Positions 55,071 to 64,000 of a stretch of DNA of 64,000 bases are shown here, one piece after another. A program made the position numbers and the translations under genes. The notes beneath the pieces were generated by a model. That model made no database searches. It worked only from the letters and a program-made list of their open reading frames with translations, and had not been told where the DNA came from. The stretch is from Flavobacteriaceae bacterium MAR_2010_188. Lineage in GTDB: Bacteria; Bacteroidota; Bacteroidia; Flavobacteriales; Flavobacteriaceae. The DNA lies in NCBI GenBank assembly GCA_900104375.1, contig LT629302.1:806001-870000 (forward strand), read 5' to 3'. Within the stretch, counting starts at the first letter, position 1. Every line of letters begins with the position of its first letter.

Positions 55071-58000
55071 ATGTCAATGCACAACTTTACCCAATTTAAT
55101 CTGATTGGTTGTTGCAGCAATCGTTTTACTAGATTGATGCCGACCAAACCTATGTTGGGAGGTCTAAAGAGTGTAAGCGTCTTAATGATGTTTATGCTAT
55201 TTTTCTTTGGAACTTCCATCAATGAAACTTTCGCCCAACAGCAGAGCACTTGCGACGCTGTCCCTGGGTCTTTTGGACCACAGATTTGTAAGGCTAAGCT
55301 TTACCAATCTAATAGTAGCGCCGTCGATGATGGAGTTATTAATTGTACAACTGCTGCCGATACCGATGGCTGTGGTATAAACATTTCCGTAGGAGCAGAG
55401 ATAAAAATCTCTTCAAGAACACTTTTTGAAGAAACTACACCTTGCTATAACGGAGAACAATATGTTGAATGGATTAAGTTCTACACTCCAGAAGGAGTTA
55501 ATGCATTTAAAGTTCAAGGTGTTGGAAACAACAACTTTAAAGCATTTGCAATTTTCCACAAAGAAGATAACGTTCAATTTATCGAAGAATTTGATGGAGT
55601 ATGTCCTGGAGTAAACGAAGATATTTCAACTACTCTTTTAGATGAACTGACCTATGTAGGTTGTTCATCTGATAATCAGTATGAAACATTTTCTGACCCA
55701 ACAGCAGTTCCTGGAGAACTAAACCTATACTATATAGCATTTATATATGATGGTTTAAGCAATGGAACTGTAAACTTTAAAGTAAAAGAATGTGAAGTTC
55801 TACCTTCAGAAATTTGCGAAGATTTGGCAATCACTTGCCCAACCGACGTAACTGTTCCTGTTTGTGCTACTGCTGCAGAAGTAATGACAGCTTTTGATAA
55901 TTTCAAAGCTGGTTTTTCATTTACAGGTGGTGGTGAAATAGCATCAAGTAATATTGAAGATTTTCCTGCTTTTCCAGCAGACGCACAGTGCGATGGTAAA
56001 GTTTTCACTTTTAATTACCAAGTAACCGGTTGTGATAATCAAGTTGAAACTTGTTCTGCAACTTTTACAGTAATTGGTGATGATGAAGCTCCTGTTATTT
56101 CCGTGGAAAATGAGATTATTGAATTACCATGTAATACAATAGTTGGAGATATACCAACACCAATCTTTACCGTAACTGATAATTGTTACAATGGACCTGT
56201 AACTGTTGTGAAAGCTCCAAGTATAGTTGAGTATAACTCTGGTACTCCAGAAAATCCTTGCATTACTTGTGAATTAGTTTACACAGGAACTGTTACAGAT
56301 GCTTGTGGTAATGAGGCTACGCCTGTTACTGTTACTTATATTTGGAAAATGGATAAAACTGATCCAATAGTTGAGCCAATCATTATTGACGTTTTATGTG
56401 AAGAGGTTCCATCTATTCCTAATACAGAAGAGTTAATAGAGATGATTAGAGGTAAAGTCATTGAGAACTGTGAAGGTGAATTAATGATTACTCTAATTGA
56501 TGAAGATACTACTCCTAATACTGATGATTCAGGTTATGTAATTGAATATACATTTACTGTTGTGGATGCTTGTGGTAATGACACAACTGCAACCATAATT
56601 ATAAATGTTTTACCTATACCAGTATTAGAATTTAACCCAGTCGCCGATGTAGAAATCAATGCTTGTGTATATACTGCTCAAGATTTCACTGATTTCTTAA
56701 ATTCATTTGGTGTTACCAATGGAACTGGGATGTTTGCTGAAACTTATGCAGCTCCTAATGCTTGCGGCGGAACAGTTACTGTAGTTTATAATGCTACAGG
56801 CGTTTGTGACGCTACTGGTTCAGTTTCTGCAACGTTTACCATTACGCCAGCACCAGCTGTTGACGTTGATTTCCCATCTAGTATGCAGGTTAACGCATGT
56901 GCTGATGTACAGGCTGCATTCGATATTTTCAAGGCCGATTTTAGTCTTGATGTTGATTCAGGATGTGCACCTACTGCAGAATGGGTAGGACCAAGCACCT
57001 TATCAAATGATATCCTTTGTGGAGGTTCAATCGAGCTAGTCTACAGGGTCTCTGATAAATGTTTCGAAACCAAAGATTACAAAGCTACCTTTACTATCAC
57101 TCCAGCACCAGCTGTTGTTATAGCACCGGTTGCTGACTATACTGCTGACGCATGTGATACACAGGCAGAGGTAGATGCACAGTTCGCAACGTTCCTAGCT
57201 AGCTTCGGCGTAAGCGGTGGATGTTCTCCTGATGGCAACTTCGCTGTTGATTACAGTGCACCGGACGCATGTGCTGGTGGAAGAGTTGAAGTGGTTTACA
57301 ACGTAACTGACAAATGTTACGCTGGCGGATCTGAGACTGCTGTCTTTACAGTACCTGCTACAGAACTTCCAAACGTGACTTTCCCAGAGAGCAAAACTGT
57401 CAGCGCTTGTGATAGTGATATCGAAGCACAATTTCAAGCTTTCGTAAATGCTTTCACTTCTACAGGAGGTTGTGACACGAGCGTTTCTTTCGAAACTACT
57501 CCAGTTATTCCTAACCTATGTGGTGGATCAGTAGTTGTTAACTACTTGGTCAGTGCTAACTGTATCGAGAACAAAAAATACACTGCTACCTTTACTATCA
57601 CTCCAGCACCAGCTGTTGTTATAGCACCTGTTGCTGACTATACTGCTGACGCATGTGATACACAGGCAGAGGTAGATGCACAGTTCGCAACGTTCCTAGC
57701 TAGCTTCGGCGTAAGCGGTGGATGTTCTCCTGATGGCAACTTCGCTGTTGATTACACTGCACCGGACGCATGTGCTGGTGGAAGAGTTGAAGTGGTTTAC
57801 AACGTAACTGACAAATGTTACGATGGCGGATCTGAGACTGCTGTCTTTACAGTACCTGCTACAGAACTTCCAAACGTGACTTTCCCAGAGAGCAAAACTG
57901 TCAGCGCTTGTGATAGTGATATCGAAGCACAGTTCGAGGCTTTCGTAAATGCTTTCACTTCTACAGGAGGTTGTGACGCGAGCGTTTCTTTCGAAACTAC

Positions 58001-59810
58001 TCCAGTCCTTCCTAACCTATGTGGTGGATCAGTTACGCTGAACTACCAAGTTTCGGCCAACTGTATCGAAGACAAGGATTACACTGCTACCTTTACTATC
58101 ACACCAGCACCAGCTGTTGTTATAGCACCGGTTGCTGACTATACTGCTGACGCATGTGATACACAGGCAGAGGTAGATGCACAGTTCGCAACGTTCCTAG
58201 CTAGCTTCGGCGTAAGCGGTGGATGTTCCCCGATGGGAAGCGACCTTACAGGTTACACTGCACCGGACGCATGTAATGGTGGAAGAGTTGAAGTGGTTTA
58301 CAACGTAACGGACAAATGTTACCCTGGCGGAACGGAGACAGGTGTCTTTACCGTACCTGCTACAGAACTTCCAAACGTGACTTTCCCGAGCAGCAAAACT
58401 GTTAGCGCTTGTGATAGTGATATCGAAGCACAGTTCGAGGCTTTCGTAAATGCTTTCACTTCTACAGGAGGTTGTGACGCGAGCGTTTCTTTCGAGACCA
58501 CTCCAGTCCTTCCTAACCTATGTGGTGGATCAGTTACGCTGAACTACCAAGTAAGAGCTAACTGTATCGAAGACAAGGATTACACTGCCACCTTTACTAT
58601 CACACCAGCACCAGCTGTTGTTATAGCACCGGTTGCTGACTATACTGCTGACGCATGTGATACACAGGCAGAGGTAGATGCACAGTTCGCAACGTTCCTA
58701 GCTAGCTTCGGCGTAAGCGGAGGATGTTCTCCTGATGGAAACTTCGCAGCTGATTACACTGCACCGGACGCATGTGCTGGTGGAAGAGTTGAAGTGGTTT
58801 ACAACGTAACTGACAAATGTTACGCTGGCGGAACGGAGACAGCTGTCTTTACCGTACCTGCTACAGAACTTCCAAACGTGACTTTCCCGAGCAGCAAAAC
58901 TGTTAGCGCTTGTGATAGTGATATCGAAGCACAGTTCGAGGCTTTCGTAAATGCTTTCACTTCTACAGGAGGTTGTGACACGAGCGTTTATTTCGAAACT
59001 ACTCCAGTTATTCCTAACCTATGTGGTGGATCAGTAGTTGTTAACTACCAAGTAAGAGCTAACTGTATCGAGGACAAGGATTACACTGCTACCTTTACTA
59101 TCACTCCAGCACCAGCTGTTGTTATAGCAATGGTGGACGACTATACTGCTGATGCATGTGATACACAGGCAGAGGTAGATGCACAGTTCGCAACGTTCCT
59201 AACCAGGTTCAGCGTAAGCGGTGGATGTTCCCCAGATGGAAACTTCGCAGCCGATTACAGCGCACCGGATGCATGTGCAGGTGGAAGTGTAACTGTTGTT
59301 TACAACGTTACAGATAAGTGCTACGATGGTGGATCAGAGTCAGCGACCTTCATGGTTCCTGCTACAGAACTTCCAACCGTAACTTTCCCAGAGAGCAAAA
59401 CTGTTAGTGCATGCGATAGTGATATCGAAGCACAGTTCGAGGCTTTCGTAAATGGTTTCACATCTACAGGAGGTTGTGACGCGAGCGTTTCTTTCGAGAC
59501 CACTCCAGTCCTTCCTAACCTATGTGGTGGATCAGTAGTTGTTAACTACCAAGTAAGAGCTAACTGTATCGAGGACAAGGATTACAGAGCTACCTTTACT
59601 ATCACTCCAGCACAAGCTGTGGATGTGGTAGGTCCTGCGGATGTTCAAGCTTCAGTTTGTGATTATGCAGACCAAGATGCTTTAACCAATGCATATAATG
59701 CTTTCGTTGCGGCCTTTATGGTGAACGAAGATGGGTGTGGTGCGGTCGGAAGCTTTGAGGTACCCCCCCTACTAGTGTGGATTTTTGTTCAGATACAAAT
59801 ATTACACTGA
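55071..59810 (+). CDS. Giant T9SS surface protein, first part (frame broken at 59763-59769)
   Basis: The first 1,579 codons of a repetitive cell-surface protein. The N-terminus is long, with a hydrophobic export segment at about residues 30-55 (LMMFMLFFFGTS, then ETFAQQQ); later ATGs at 55137 or 55152 would give a standard signal peptide. Residues about 55-245 form a Cys-containing domain, then a HYR-like region follows. From about residue 525 on, 80-90-residue four-Cys modules begin: two single modules, then ten in five 167-residue repeats, then the start of another. At the C7 run the frame slips, and the last 15 codons before TGA (LLVWIFVQIQILH) are out-of-frame sequence. Read together with 59777-63217, this is one gene of about 2,715 residues. 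Confidence 0.85.
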   Translation: MSMHNFTQFNLIGCCSNRFTRLMPTKPMLGGLKSVSVLMMFMLFFFGTSINETFAQQQSTCDAVPGSFGPQICKAKLYQSNSSAVDDGVINCTTAADTDGCGINISVGAEIKISSRTLFEETTPCYNGEQYVEWIKFYTPEGVNAFKVQGVGNNNFKAFAIFHKEDNVQFIEEFDGVCPGVNEDISTTLLDELTYVGCSSDNQYETFSDPTAVPGELNLYYIAFIYDGLSNGTVNFKVKECEVLPSEICEDLAITCPTDVTVPVCATAAEVMTAFDNFKAGFSFTGGGEIASSNIEDFPAFPADAQCDGKVFTFNYQVTGCDNQVETCSATFTVIGDDEAPVISVENEIIELPCNTIVGDIPTPIFTVTDNCYNGPVTVVKAPSIVEYNSGTPENPCITCELVYTGTVTDACGNEATPVTVTYIWKMDKTDPIVEPIIIDVLCEEVPSIPNTEELIEMIRGKVIENCEGELMITLIDEDTTPNTDDSGYVIEYTFTVVDACGNDTTATIIINVLPIPVLEFNPVADVEINACVYTAQDFTDFLNSFGVTNGTGMFAETYAAPNACGGTVTVVYNATGVCDATGSVSATFTITPAPAVDVDFPSSMQVNACADVQAAFDIFKADFSLDVDSGCAPTAEWVGPSTLSNDILCGGSIELVYRVSDKCFETKDYKATFTITPAPAVVIAPVADYTADACDTQAEVDAQFATFLASFGVSGGCSPDGNFAVDYSAPDACAGGRVEVVYNVTDKCYAGGSETAVFTVPATELPNVTFPESKTVSACDSDIEAQFQAFVNAFTSTGGCDTSVSFETTPVIPNLCGGSVVVNYLVSANCIENKKYTATFTITPAPAVVIAPVADYTADACDTQAEVDAQFATFLASFGVSGGCSPDGNFAVDYTAPDACAGGRVEVVYNVTDKCYDGGSETAVFTVPATELPNVTFPESKTVSACDSDIEAQFEAFVNAFTSTGGCDASVSFETTPVLPNLCGGSVTLNYQVSANCIEDKDYTATFTITPAPAVVIAPVADYTADACDTQAEVDAQFATFLASFGVSGGCSPMGSDLTGYTAPDACNGGRVEVVYNVTDKCYPGGTETGVFTVPATELPNVTFPSSKTVSACDSDIEAQFEAFVNAFTSTGGCDASVSFETTPVLPNLCGGSVTLNYQVRANCIEDKDYTATFTITPAPAVVIAPVADYTADACDTQAEVDAQFATFLASFGVSGGCSPDGNFAADYTAPDACAGGRVEVVYNVTDKCYAGGTETAVFTVPATELPNVTFPSSKTVSACDSDIEAQFEAFVNAFTSTGGCDTSVYFETTPVIPNLCGGSVVVNYQVRANCIEDKDYTATFTITPAPAVVIAMVDDYTADACDTQAEVDAQFATFLTRFSVSGGCSPDGNFAADYSAPDACAGGSVTVVYNVTDKCYDGGSESATFMVPATELPTVTFPESKTVSACDSDIEAQFEAFVNGFTSTGGCDASVSFETTPVLPNLCGGSVVVNYQVRANCIEDKDYRATFTITPAQAVDVVGPADVQASVCDYADQDALTNAYNAFVAAFMVNEDGCGAVGSFEVPPLLVWIFVQIQILH
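57111..59615. repeat. Five head-to-tail 501-bp coding repeats
   Basis: The word GCTGTTGTTATAGCA starts at 57111, 57612, 58113, 58614 and 59115, exactly 501 bases apart, and the array ends at 59615. Each unit codes for 167 residues as two four-Cys modules (A: VADYTADACDT..., B: PESKTVSACDS...). Large stretches are identical between units. Variants are shared in patches, for example SPMGSDLTG only in unit 3 and PSS in place of PES in units 3 and 4. Confidence 0.97.
59763..59769. other. C7 homopolymer at the frame break of the giant gene
   Basis: Seven C in a row, in an AT-rich genome, at the exact place where the giant gene changes frame. With 8 C (or 5 C) the codons continue as Pro-Pro(-Pro)-Thr-Ser-Val-Asp-Phe-Cys, matching the PPTDIDYC of the next module. 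Confidence 0.95.
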
Positions 59811-62800
59811 CATATACTGCTGCAGACAACTGTACTAATGATACAGTTACAGCTACATTTAAGGTTGATAAGGCAGAAGATGTTATGGTTTTAGCTCCTG
59901 AGAATATCAGAAATAGAACTAGTTGTAAATTTGCTGATCAAGCTGCTTTAACTGCTGCTTATACGGAATGGATAAATTCATTCATGGTTGATCCTAATAA
60001 TGATGGATGTAATGCGGTTGGTAGATTTACGAATACTCCACCAACAGATATCGATTATTGTACAGGTGGAAACGTACAGGTAACTTATACTGCAACAGAC
60101 GGCTGTACTACAGCAACAGTTTTCCGTGTATTTATCGTACGACCAGTTCCTCCGGTGGTTGTAAATACCCCAGATAACGTTACAGTTAGTGCTTGTGATA
60201 TGGACATACAAGCTCAGTTCGATTTATTCGTATCTGGCTTCACTGCAAACGGTGGATGTGCTGTCGTAGGTTCTTTCGATTCTACTCCAGTTATGCCTGA
60301 ATTATGTGGAGGTTCAGTTACCGTAGACTATAGTGTTGAAGATAAGTGCTTTTCAGGTGACTACTCTGCTACCTTTACGATCACCCCTGCACCAGCTGTA
60401 GATGTTGATTTCCCATCTAGTATGTCTATTAGTGCATGTGACGATGTTCAAACTGCATTCGATATATTCAAGGCAGATTTTAGTCTTGATGCAGATTCAG
60501 GTTGTGCACCTACTGCAGAATGGGTAGGTCCAAGCACATTGTCAGATGATATCCTTTGTGGAGGTTCACAAGAACTTGTATACAGTGTTACTGACAAGTG
60601 TTTTGAAACTAAAGAGTACAAAGCTACCTTTACTATCACTCCAGCACCAGCTGTTGTTATAGCAATGGTAGATGATTATACTACTACTGCATGTGATACA
60701 CAAGATGAAGTAGATGCACAGTTCGCAACGTTCCTATCTAGCTTTGGTGTTAGTGGTGGATGTTCTCCTGACGGAAACTTCGCTGCTGAGTACAGTGCAC
60801 CGGATGCATGTACAGGTGGAAGCGTAACTGTTGTTTACAACGTTACAGATAAGTGCTACGATGGTGGATCAGAGTCAGCGACCTTTATGGTTCCTGCAGC
60901 TGTTCAACCTACAGTTTCTTTCCCTGGAAATGCAACTGCTAGTGCATGTGATAGCGATATCGAAGCACAGTTTGAAGCTTTCATCAATGCGTTCTCATAC
61001 AGCGGAGATTGTGGAGCAAGCGGTTCTTTCGAGACCACTCCAGTTCTTCCTAACCTATGTGGTGGATCAGTAATGGTTAACTTCCAAGTTAGAAATAACT
61101 GTTTCGAGAACAAGGATTACAAAGCTACCTTTACTATCACTCCGGCAGATGCCGTTGTAATAGCAACTGTTGCTGATTATACTGCTGATGCATGTGATAC
61201 ACAGGCAGAGGTAGATGCACAGTTCGCAACGTTCCTAGCTAGCTTCGGTGTAAGCGGTGGATGTTCCCCAATGGGTAGCGACCTGACAGGTTACACTGCT
61301 CCGGACGCATGTACTGGTGGAAGAGTTGAAGTGGTTTACAACGTAACTGACAAATGTTACGAGGGTGGATCAGAGGTAGCTGTGTTTACAGTTCCTGCAG
61401 CAACTTCTATCAGCATTTCTGATGTAGCTAACTTAACAGTTGATGCATGTGATTATGAAGACCAAGATGCACTTAATTCTGCTTTCATGGCTTTCTATGA
61501 CTCATTCACTTATGCTTTCGAAGGAACTTGTACTATCACAGAAACTATAACTGATGATTATACAATCCCAGTATTATGTGATGGTGGTTCTGTAACAATT
61601 AACTATTCTGTATCTAATGGTTGTGAAACCAAAACTGATACTGCAATATTTACTGTTACTCCTCCAGCAGCCGTGGTTGTTAAAACAGCAGGTATGGTAA
61701 CTGTAGAAGCTTGTGATAATCTTCAAGCAGAATTTGATTTCTTCAAGAGTCTATTTGGAGTTCAGAGTGGTGGTTGTAACCCAACAGGAGTGTTTGTTGG
61801 TGAATCAACATTACCTGCTGATATCTCATGTGGTGGTTCTATAACTTTAACATATAGAGTTACAGATTTATGCTACGCACAAACTGACTTTACTGCAATA
61901 TTTGTTGTTAATCCTCCTGCAGCTTTCGAAGCTCCAGAAGATGATAGCATGACTGTAGAATGTGAAGCTGCTGCAATTGCTCCAACGATGCCTGTTGTAT
62001 ATAACGCTTGTAATGAGGTTATAACTCCATCAGGACCAGTTAGGGGTGGTACTTACGAAGGCTGTGAAGGAACAATTACTTACACATATTCTTATGTGGA
62101 TTGCGCTGGAAACAATGCTGAATGGGTTTACACTTACAATGTTGAAATTACTAACGGACCAGATGCTGGCACGGATGGTAGTGCAGCTTTACTGTGTGGA
62201 GATGATGCAATAGAGCCGATGGGTCCAACAGTTTATGATGCATGTGGTGTAGAAATTACTCCTACTGTTGTGAGAAATGATTCAAACTTTAATGGATGTT
62301 CAGGTACTATCGTATATACATTTACATATACTGATTGTGCAGGTAATTCTGATGACTATGTGTTTACATATACAATTGCAGACACTGTAGCACCAATTAT
62401 TACTACTGAAGAGTCTATCATTGAGTTAGATTGTAACTACAATTTCGTAATTGCAAACATGTACCCTTCATTTGAAGTAACTGATAACTGTACTACAGAT
62501 ATTACACCTATCATTACTCCTGATGAAGCGATTACAGAATATAATGAAGGTGGTTGTATTGTATGTGAGTTCACTTATACAGCTAATGCTCAAGACGTTT
62601 GTCTTAACGGAGCTGCTCCTGTAACTGTGACGTATATCTGGAGAATGGATAAAGTTGCTCCAACGATTAGTGTACCAACTGATCTTCAAGTTCTAGAACT
62701 TGATTGTACAGAGGATGTTCCTACTGTTGCAAGTCAGTTAGCATTACTTAATGTTGATGATAATTGTGCTGAATCTCTAGGCTTAACTGTAGTTCTTGAT

Positions 62801-63217
62801 AATGAACAGAGAGTTGATGGTGAGAATGGTGCTTATACACTAACAAGAACTTATAGAGCAACTGATTGTGGTCGTAATACTGCAACAACTACTCAAATAA
62901 TAAATGTTAGCTGTGACAATGTTCCAACTATCGCTGCCGAATCTAATGGTCTGTCGATAAGTGCTTATCCTGTTCCTTTTAGTAATGAAGTAACTATTGC
63001 ATACGACTTCAACTTCAATACTCCGGTATCGATTGAAATCTATGACACTAAAGGTGCTTTAATTATGAAGAGATCTAACTTATACCACAAGGTAGGTGCA
63101 AAAGACAAAGTTAAATTTGACTTGTCTAATGTTGCTGACCAAATGTTATTAGTTCAGGTTAAAACACAGAATGGTACTGTAACTAAGAAGATTGTAAAAT
63201 CTGATAGAAGCAGATAA
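59777..63217 (+). CDS. Giant T9SS surface protein, second part with sorting domain
   Basis: The continuation of the gene from 55071, one frame off. The GTG at 59777 is only the first possible start in this frame and is unlikely to be used; homology with the other modules runs straight through the C7 run. It encodes about nine four-Cys modules, of which three (60650-61400) closely match the 501-bp repeats. Then come two modules with VYNACNEVITP/VYDACGVEITP, two HYR-like domains (one similar to the domain near residue 345 of the first part) and a type A T9SS sorting domain (SAYPVPFSNEVTIAYDF, IEIYDTKGALI, VQVKTQNGTVTKKIV). It lacks a signal peptide, so alone it could not be exported. Confidence 0.85.
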   Translation: MDFCSDTNITLTYTAADNCTNDTVTATFKVDKAEDVMVLAPENIRNRTSCKFADQAALTAAYTEWINSFMVDPNNDGCNAVGRFTNTPPTDIDYCTGGNVQVTYTATDGCTTATVFRVFIVRPVPPVVVNTPDNVTVSACDMDIQAQFDLFVSGFTANGGCAVVGSFDSTPVMPELCGGSVTVDYSVEDKCFSGDYSATFTITPAPAVDVDFPSSMSISACDDVQTAFDIFKADFSLDADSGCAPTAEWVGPSTLSDDILCGGSQELVYSVTDKCFETKEYKATFTITPAPAVVIAMVDDYTTTACDTQDEVDAQFATFLSSFGVSGGCSPDGNFAAEYSAPDACTGGSVTVVYNVTDKCYDGGSESATFMVPAAVQPTVSFPGNATASACDSDIEAQFEAFINAFSYSGDCGASGSFETTPVLPNLCGGSVMVNFQVRNNCFENKDYKATFTITPADAVVIATVADYTADACDTQAEVDAQFATFLASFGVSGGCSPMGSDLTGYTAPDACTGGRVEVVYNVTDKCYEGGSEVAVFTVPAATSISISDVANLTVDACDYEDQDALNSAFMAFYDSFTYAFEGTCTITETITDDYTIPVLCDGGSVTINYSVSNGCETKTDTAIFTVTPPAAVVVKTAGMVTVEACDNLQAEFDFFKSLFGVQSGGCNPTGVFVGESTLPADISCGGSITLTYRVTDLCYAQTDFTAIFVVNPPAAFEAPEDDSMTVECEAAAIAPTMPVVYNACNEVITPSGPVRGGTYEGCEGTITYTYSYVDCAGNNAEWVYTYNVEITNGPDAGTDGSAALLCGDDAIEPMGPTVYDACGVEITPTVVRNDSNFNGCSGTIVYTFTYTDCAGNSDDYVFTYTIADTVAPIITTEESIIELDCNYNFVIANMYPSFEVTDNCTTDITPIITPDEAITEYNEGGCIVCEFTYTANAQDVCLNGAAPVTVTYIWRMDKVAPTISVPTDLQVLELDCTEDVPTVASQLALLNVDDNCAESLGLTVVLDNEQRVDGENGAYTLTRTYRATDCGRNTATTTQIINVSCDNVPTIAAESNGLSISAYPVPFSNEVTIAYDFNFNTPVSIEIYDTKGALIMKRSNLYHKVGAKDKVKFDLSNVADQMLLVQVKTQNGTVTKKIVKSDRSR
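60650..61150. repeat. Distant sixth copy of the 501-bp repeat
   Basis: The repeat marker GCTGTTGTTATAGCA recurs at 60650 and its variant GCCGTTGTAATAGCA at 61151, again exactly 501 bases apart. This copy is more diverged than the five tandem units, with most differences in the B module. It is followed by another A-type module of the SPMGSDLTG variant, as in unit 3. Confidence 0.9.
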
Positions 63218-63620
63218 TTAGGAGTAAATCCTAAGTGATAAATAAAAGGGTAGCTGTTTTAGCTACCCTTTTTTTATTGGCAATAAGTCATGTGTCATTG
63301 TTTAAGATTATCAAATATCAGATTGTAATTAACCCAGCGAGATCATAAATCTAACTTCGGACTTAATAAAAATGAAGTATGATACTCACTGTGACTAAAA
63401 CACTGTATCGGAATTAACCTTGGTTTTATACAATTCAGATTCAAAAATGAAACTTGTATTTGGAAGTTATGTGAAGAAAATCTGATTGCCTTATCTGCAA
63501 TCAGAAGATATTAAAACGAATGTAGTGGATAGATCAGTTATGCGAATCTATGAGATGAGGCATTAATTGCAATGCCGCCTTCTTATAAATTATAAGCTGA
63601 ATGAAGAAATAGGAAGTTGG
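63218..63620. other. Intergenic region after the giant gene
   Basis: 403 bases holding the terminator at 63248-63275. The remaining 345 bases have no convincing gene or repeat. Confidence 0.5.
63248..63275 (+). terminator. Intrinsic terminator of the giant surface-protein gene
   Basis: An 8-base perfect stem GGGTAGCT / AGCTACCC with a GTTTT loop followed by seven T, 31 bases after the stop codon. It confirms that transcription is meant to run to the T9SS-domain end. Confidence 0.95.
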
Positions 63621-63986
63621 TTATTTGAGAATTTTATCTGCCCAGTCGACAGCTTCTTGCAGTTCATCGAAAATCTCGAATGGCTTATTAAAGAACATGC
63701 GTTCTATTTCTGCAGTGCCTTTAGCTTTATAATCTTTTGTTACTACGGCAAAGCCGGCAAGTGTGTCAATTTTGGACGTCTCTTTATAGATTGCCGGATC
63801 CACCGAATAAGAATTTAATCTATGTGTAATATAGACGAATGATTTATTTTTGAAATAGGTATCTACTATATTAAGCAAAACGTTATTATGAATGGTATCT
63901 AAATTTATACCCTGATTCATGATAACAACAATATACTTATCGTAGATATGAACCTTGCAAAAATCAAAATGAAGTACATCCGTCAT
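63621..63986 (-). CDS. SpoIIAA-like / STAS-fold protein
   Basis: At least 121 residues. The frame stays open to the window edge at 64000, so the true start may lie further right. The sequence has a central YITHRLNSYSVDPAIYKE strand-helix, then GFAVVTKDYKAKGTAEIERMFF and the end segment PFEIFDELQEAVDWADKIL. This matches the SpoIIAA-like/STAS-SEC14 pattern where a short domain closes with a helix next to 'F...EA..WA'. No catalytic residues are expected. Function in Bacteroidota is unknown. Confidence 0.6.
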   Translation of the reverse strand: MTDVLHFDFCKVHIYDKYIVVIMNQGINLDTIHNNVLLNIVDTYFKNKSFVYITHRLNSYSVDPAIYKETSKIDTLAGFAVVTKDYKAKGTAEIERMFFNKPFEIFDELQEAVDWADKILK

Positions 63987-64000
63987 ATCTAAATGTACTT

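Noticed and set aside
57111-59615. Regular repeats considered as a CRISPR array or mobile element
   Set aside because: Units are 501 bases, contiguous, in frame and coding for similar protein modules; there are no spacers and no cas genes.
59763-59769. Programmed -1 ribosomal frameshift
   Set aside because: The codons here (GTA CCC CCC CTA) do not make a standard X-XXY-YYZ slippery heptamer in the zero frame, and no clear downstream pseudoknot was seen. Tract-length variation or error is simpler, though transcript slippage is not excluded.
59777-63217. Independent gene starting at GTG 59777
   Set aside because: No signal peptide, no promoter, and the module sequence continues across the C7 run from the upstream frame. 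It is the second half of one gene.

Overview
The window looks like chromosomal DNA of a free-living, probably marine or surface-associated member of the Flavobacteriaceae (Bacteroidota). The reasons are the AT-rich composition, promoters of the Bacteroidota type (TAnnTTTG, sometimes with an upstream TTTG), weak Shine-Dalgarno signals, two proteins with type IX secretion (T9SS) C-terminal sorting domains, many Bacteroidota lipoproteins, and family gene sets such as rlmD-DUF6452-DUF6048. I see no rRNA, tRNA, CRISPR array, insertion sequence or prophage.

Layout. 1-4047: the end of one amidohydrolase, a secreted amidohydrolase, a PLP-dependent decarboxylase and a Bcr/CflA drug exporter. 4332-6019: an SDR oxidoreductase and a SRAP (abasic-site) protein. 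6029-9498: a three-gene acyl-CoA (probably propionyl-CoA) carboxylase operon. 9558-12148: a DEDDh exonuclease coupled to a cNMP/CBS/DUF294 protein. 12277-15362: a TetR regulator divergent from a SulP anion transporter and a beta-carbonic anhydrase, a likely bicarbonate/CO2 unit. 15777-18146: PrsW-like protease, Nudix hydrolase, M42 peptidase. 18370-22205: DUF4294 protein, HlyIII protein, heptamer repeat arrays, DUF4268 protein, ZIP transporter, THUMP RNA methyltransferase. 22212-26635: lipoprotein, DinB-like protein, DUF6048, DUF6452 and RlmD. 27184-31397: ornithine aminotransferase, several small membrane or unknown proteins, a Smr protein and an acidic repeat lipoprotein. 31551-36049: cysteine desulfurase, a T9SS cargo protein and a secreted tailspike-like protein. 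36092-43567: a long leftward run of GH130-like lipoprotein, cardiolipin synthase, GH20 hexosaminidase, YebC, pterin dehydratase, epimerase and gcvT. 43731-51660: an M24 peptidase, the thrA-thrB-thrC operon and Nnr. 51711-54703: a TlpA-like lipoprotein and hutH. 55071-63217: a giant repetitive surface protein. 63621-63986: a SpoIIAA-like protein at the right edge.

The most striking element is the giant T9SS cargo gene. It has about 21 four-cysteine modules of 80-90 residues, including five head-to-tail 501-bp repeats (57111-59615) and a further copy downstream. Its reading frame is broken once, exactly at a run of seven C (59763-59769). Adding one C (or removing two) joins the halves into one protein of about 2,715 residues. 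This may be a phase-variable surface adhesin, a recent mutation or a homopolymer sequencing error. Two other points stand out: three consecutive arrays whose units are all 7 bp long at 19684-19848, and a set of promoters that sit so close to the start codon that the transcripts are probably leaderless.

Most of the rest is ordinary core metabolism. All functional calls come from reading motifs and family resemblance by eye; no database search was run.
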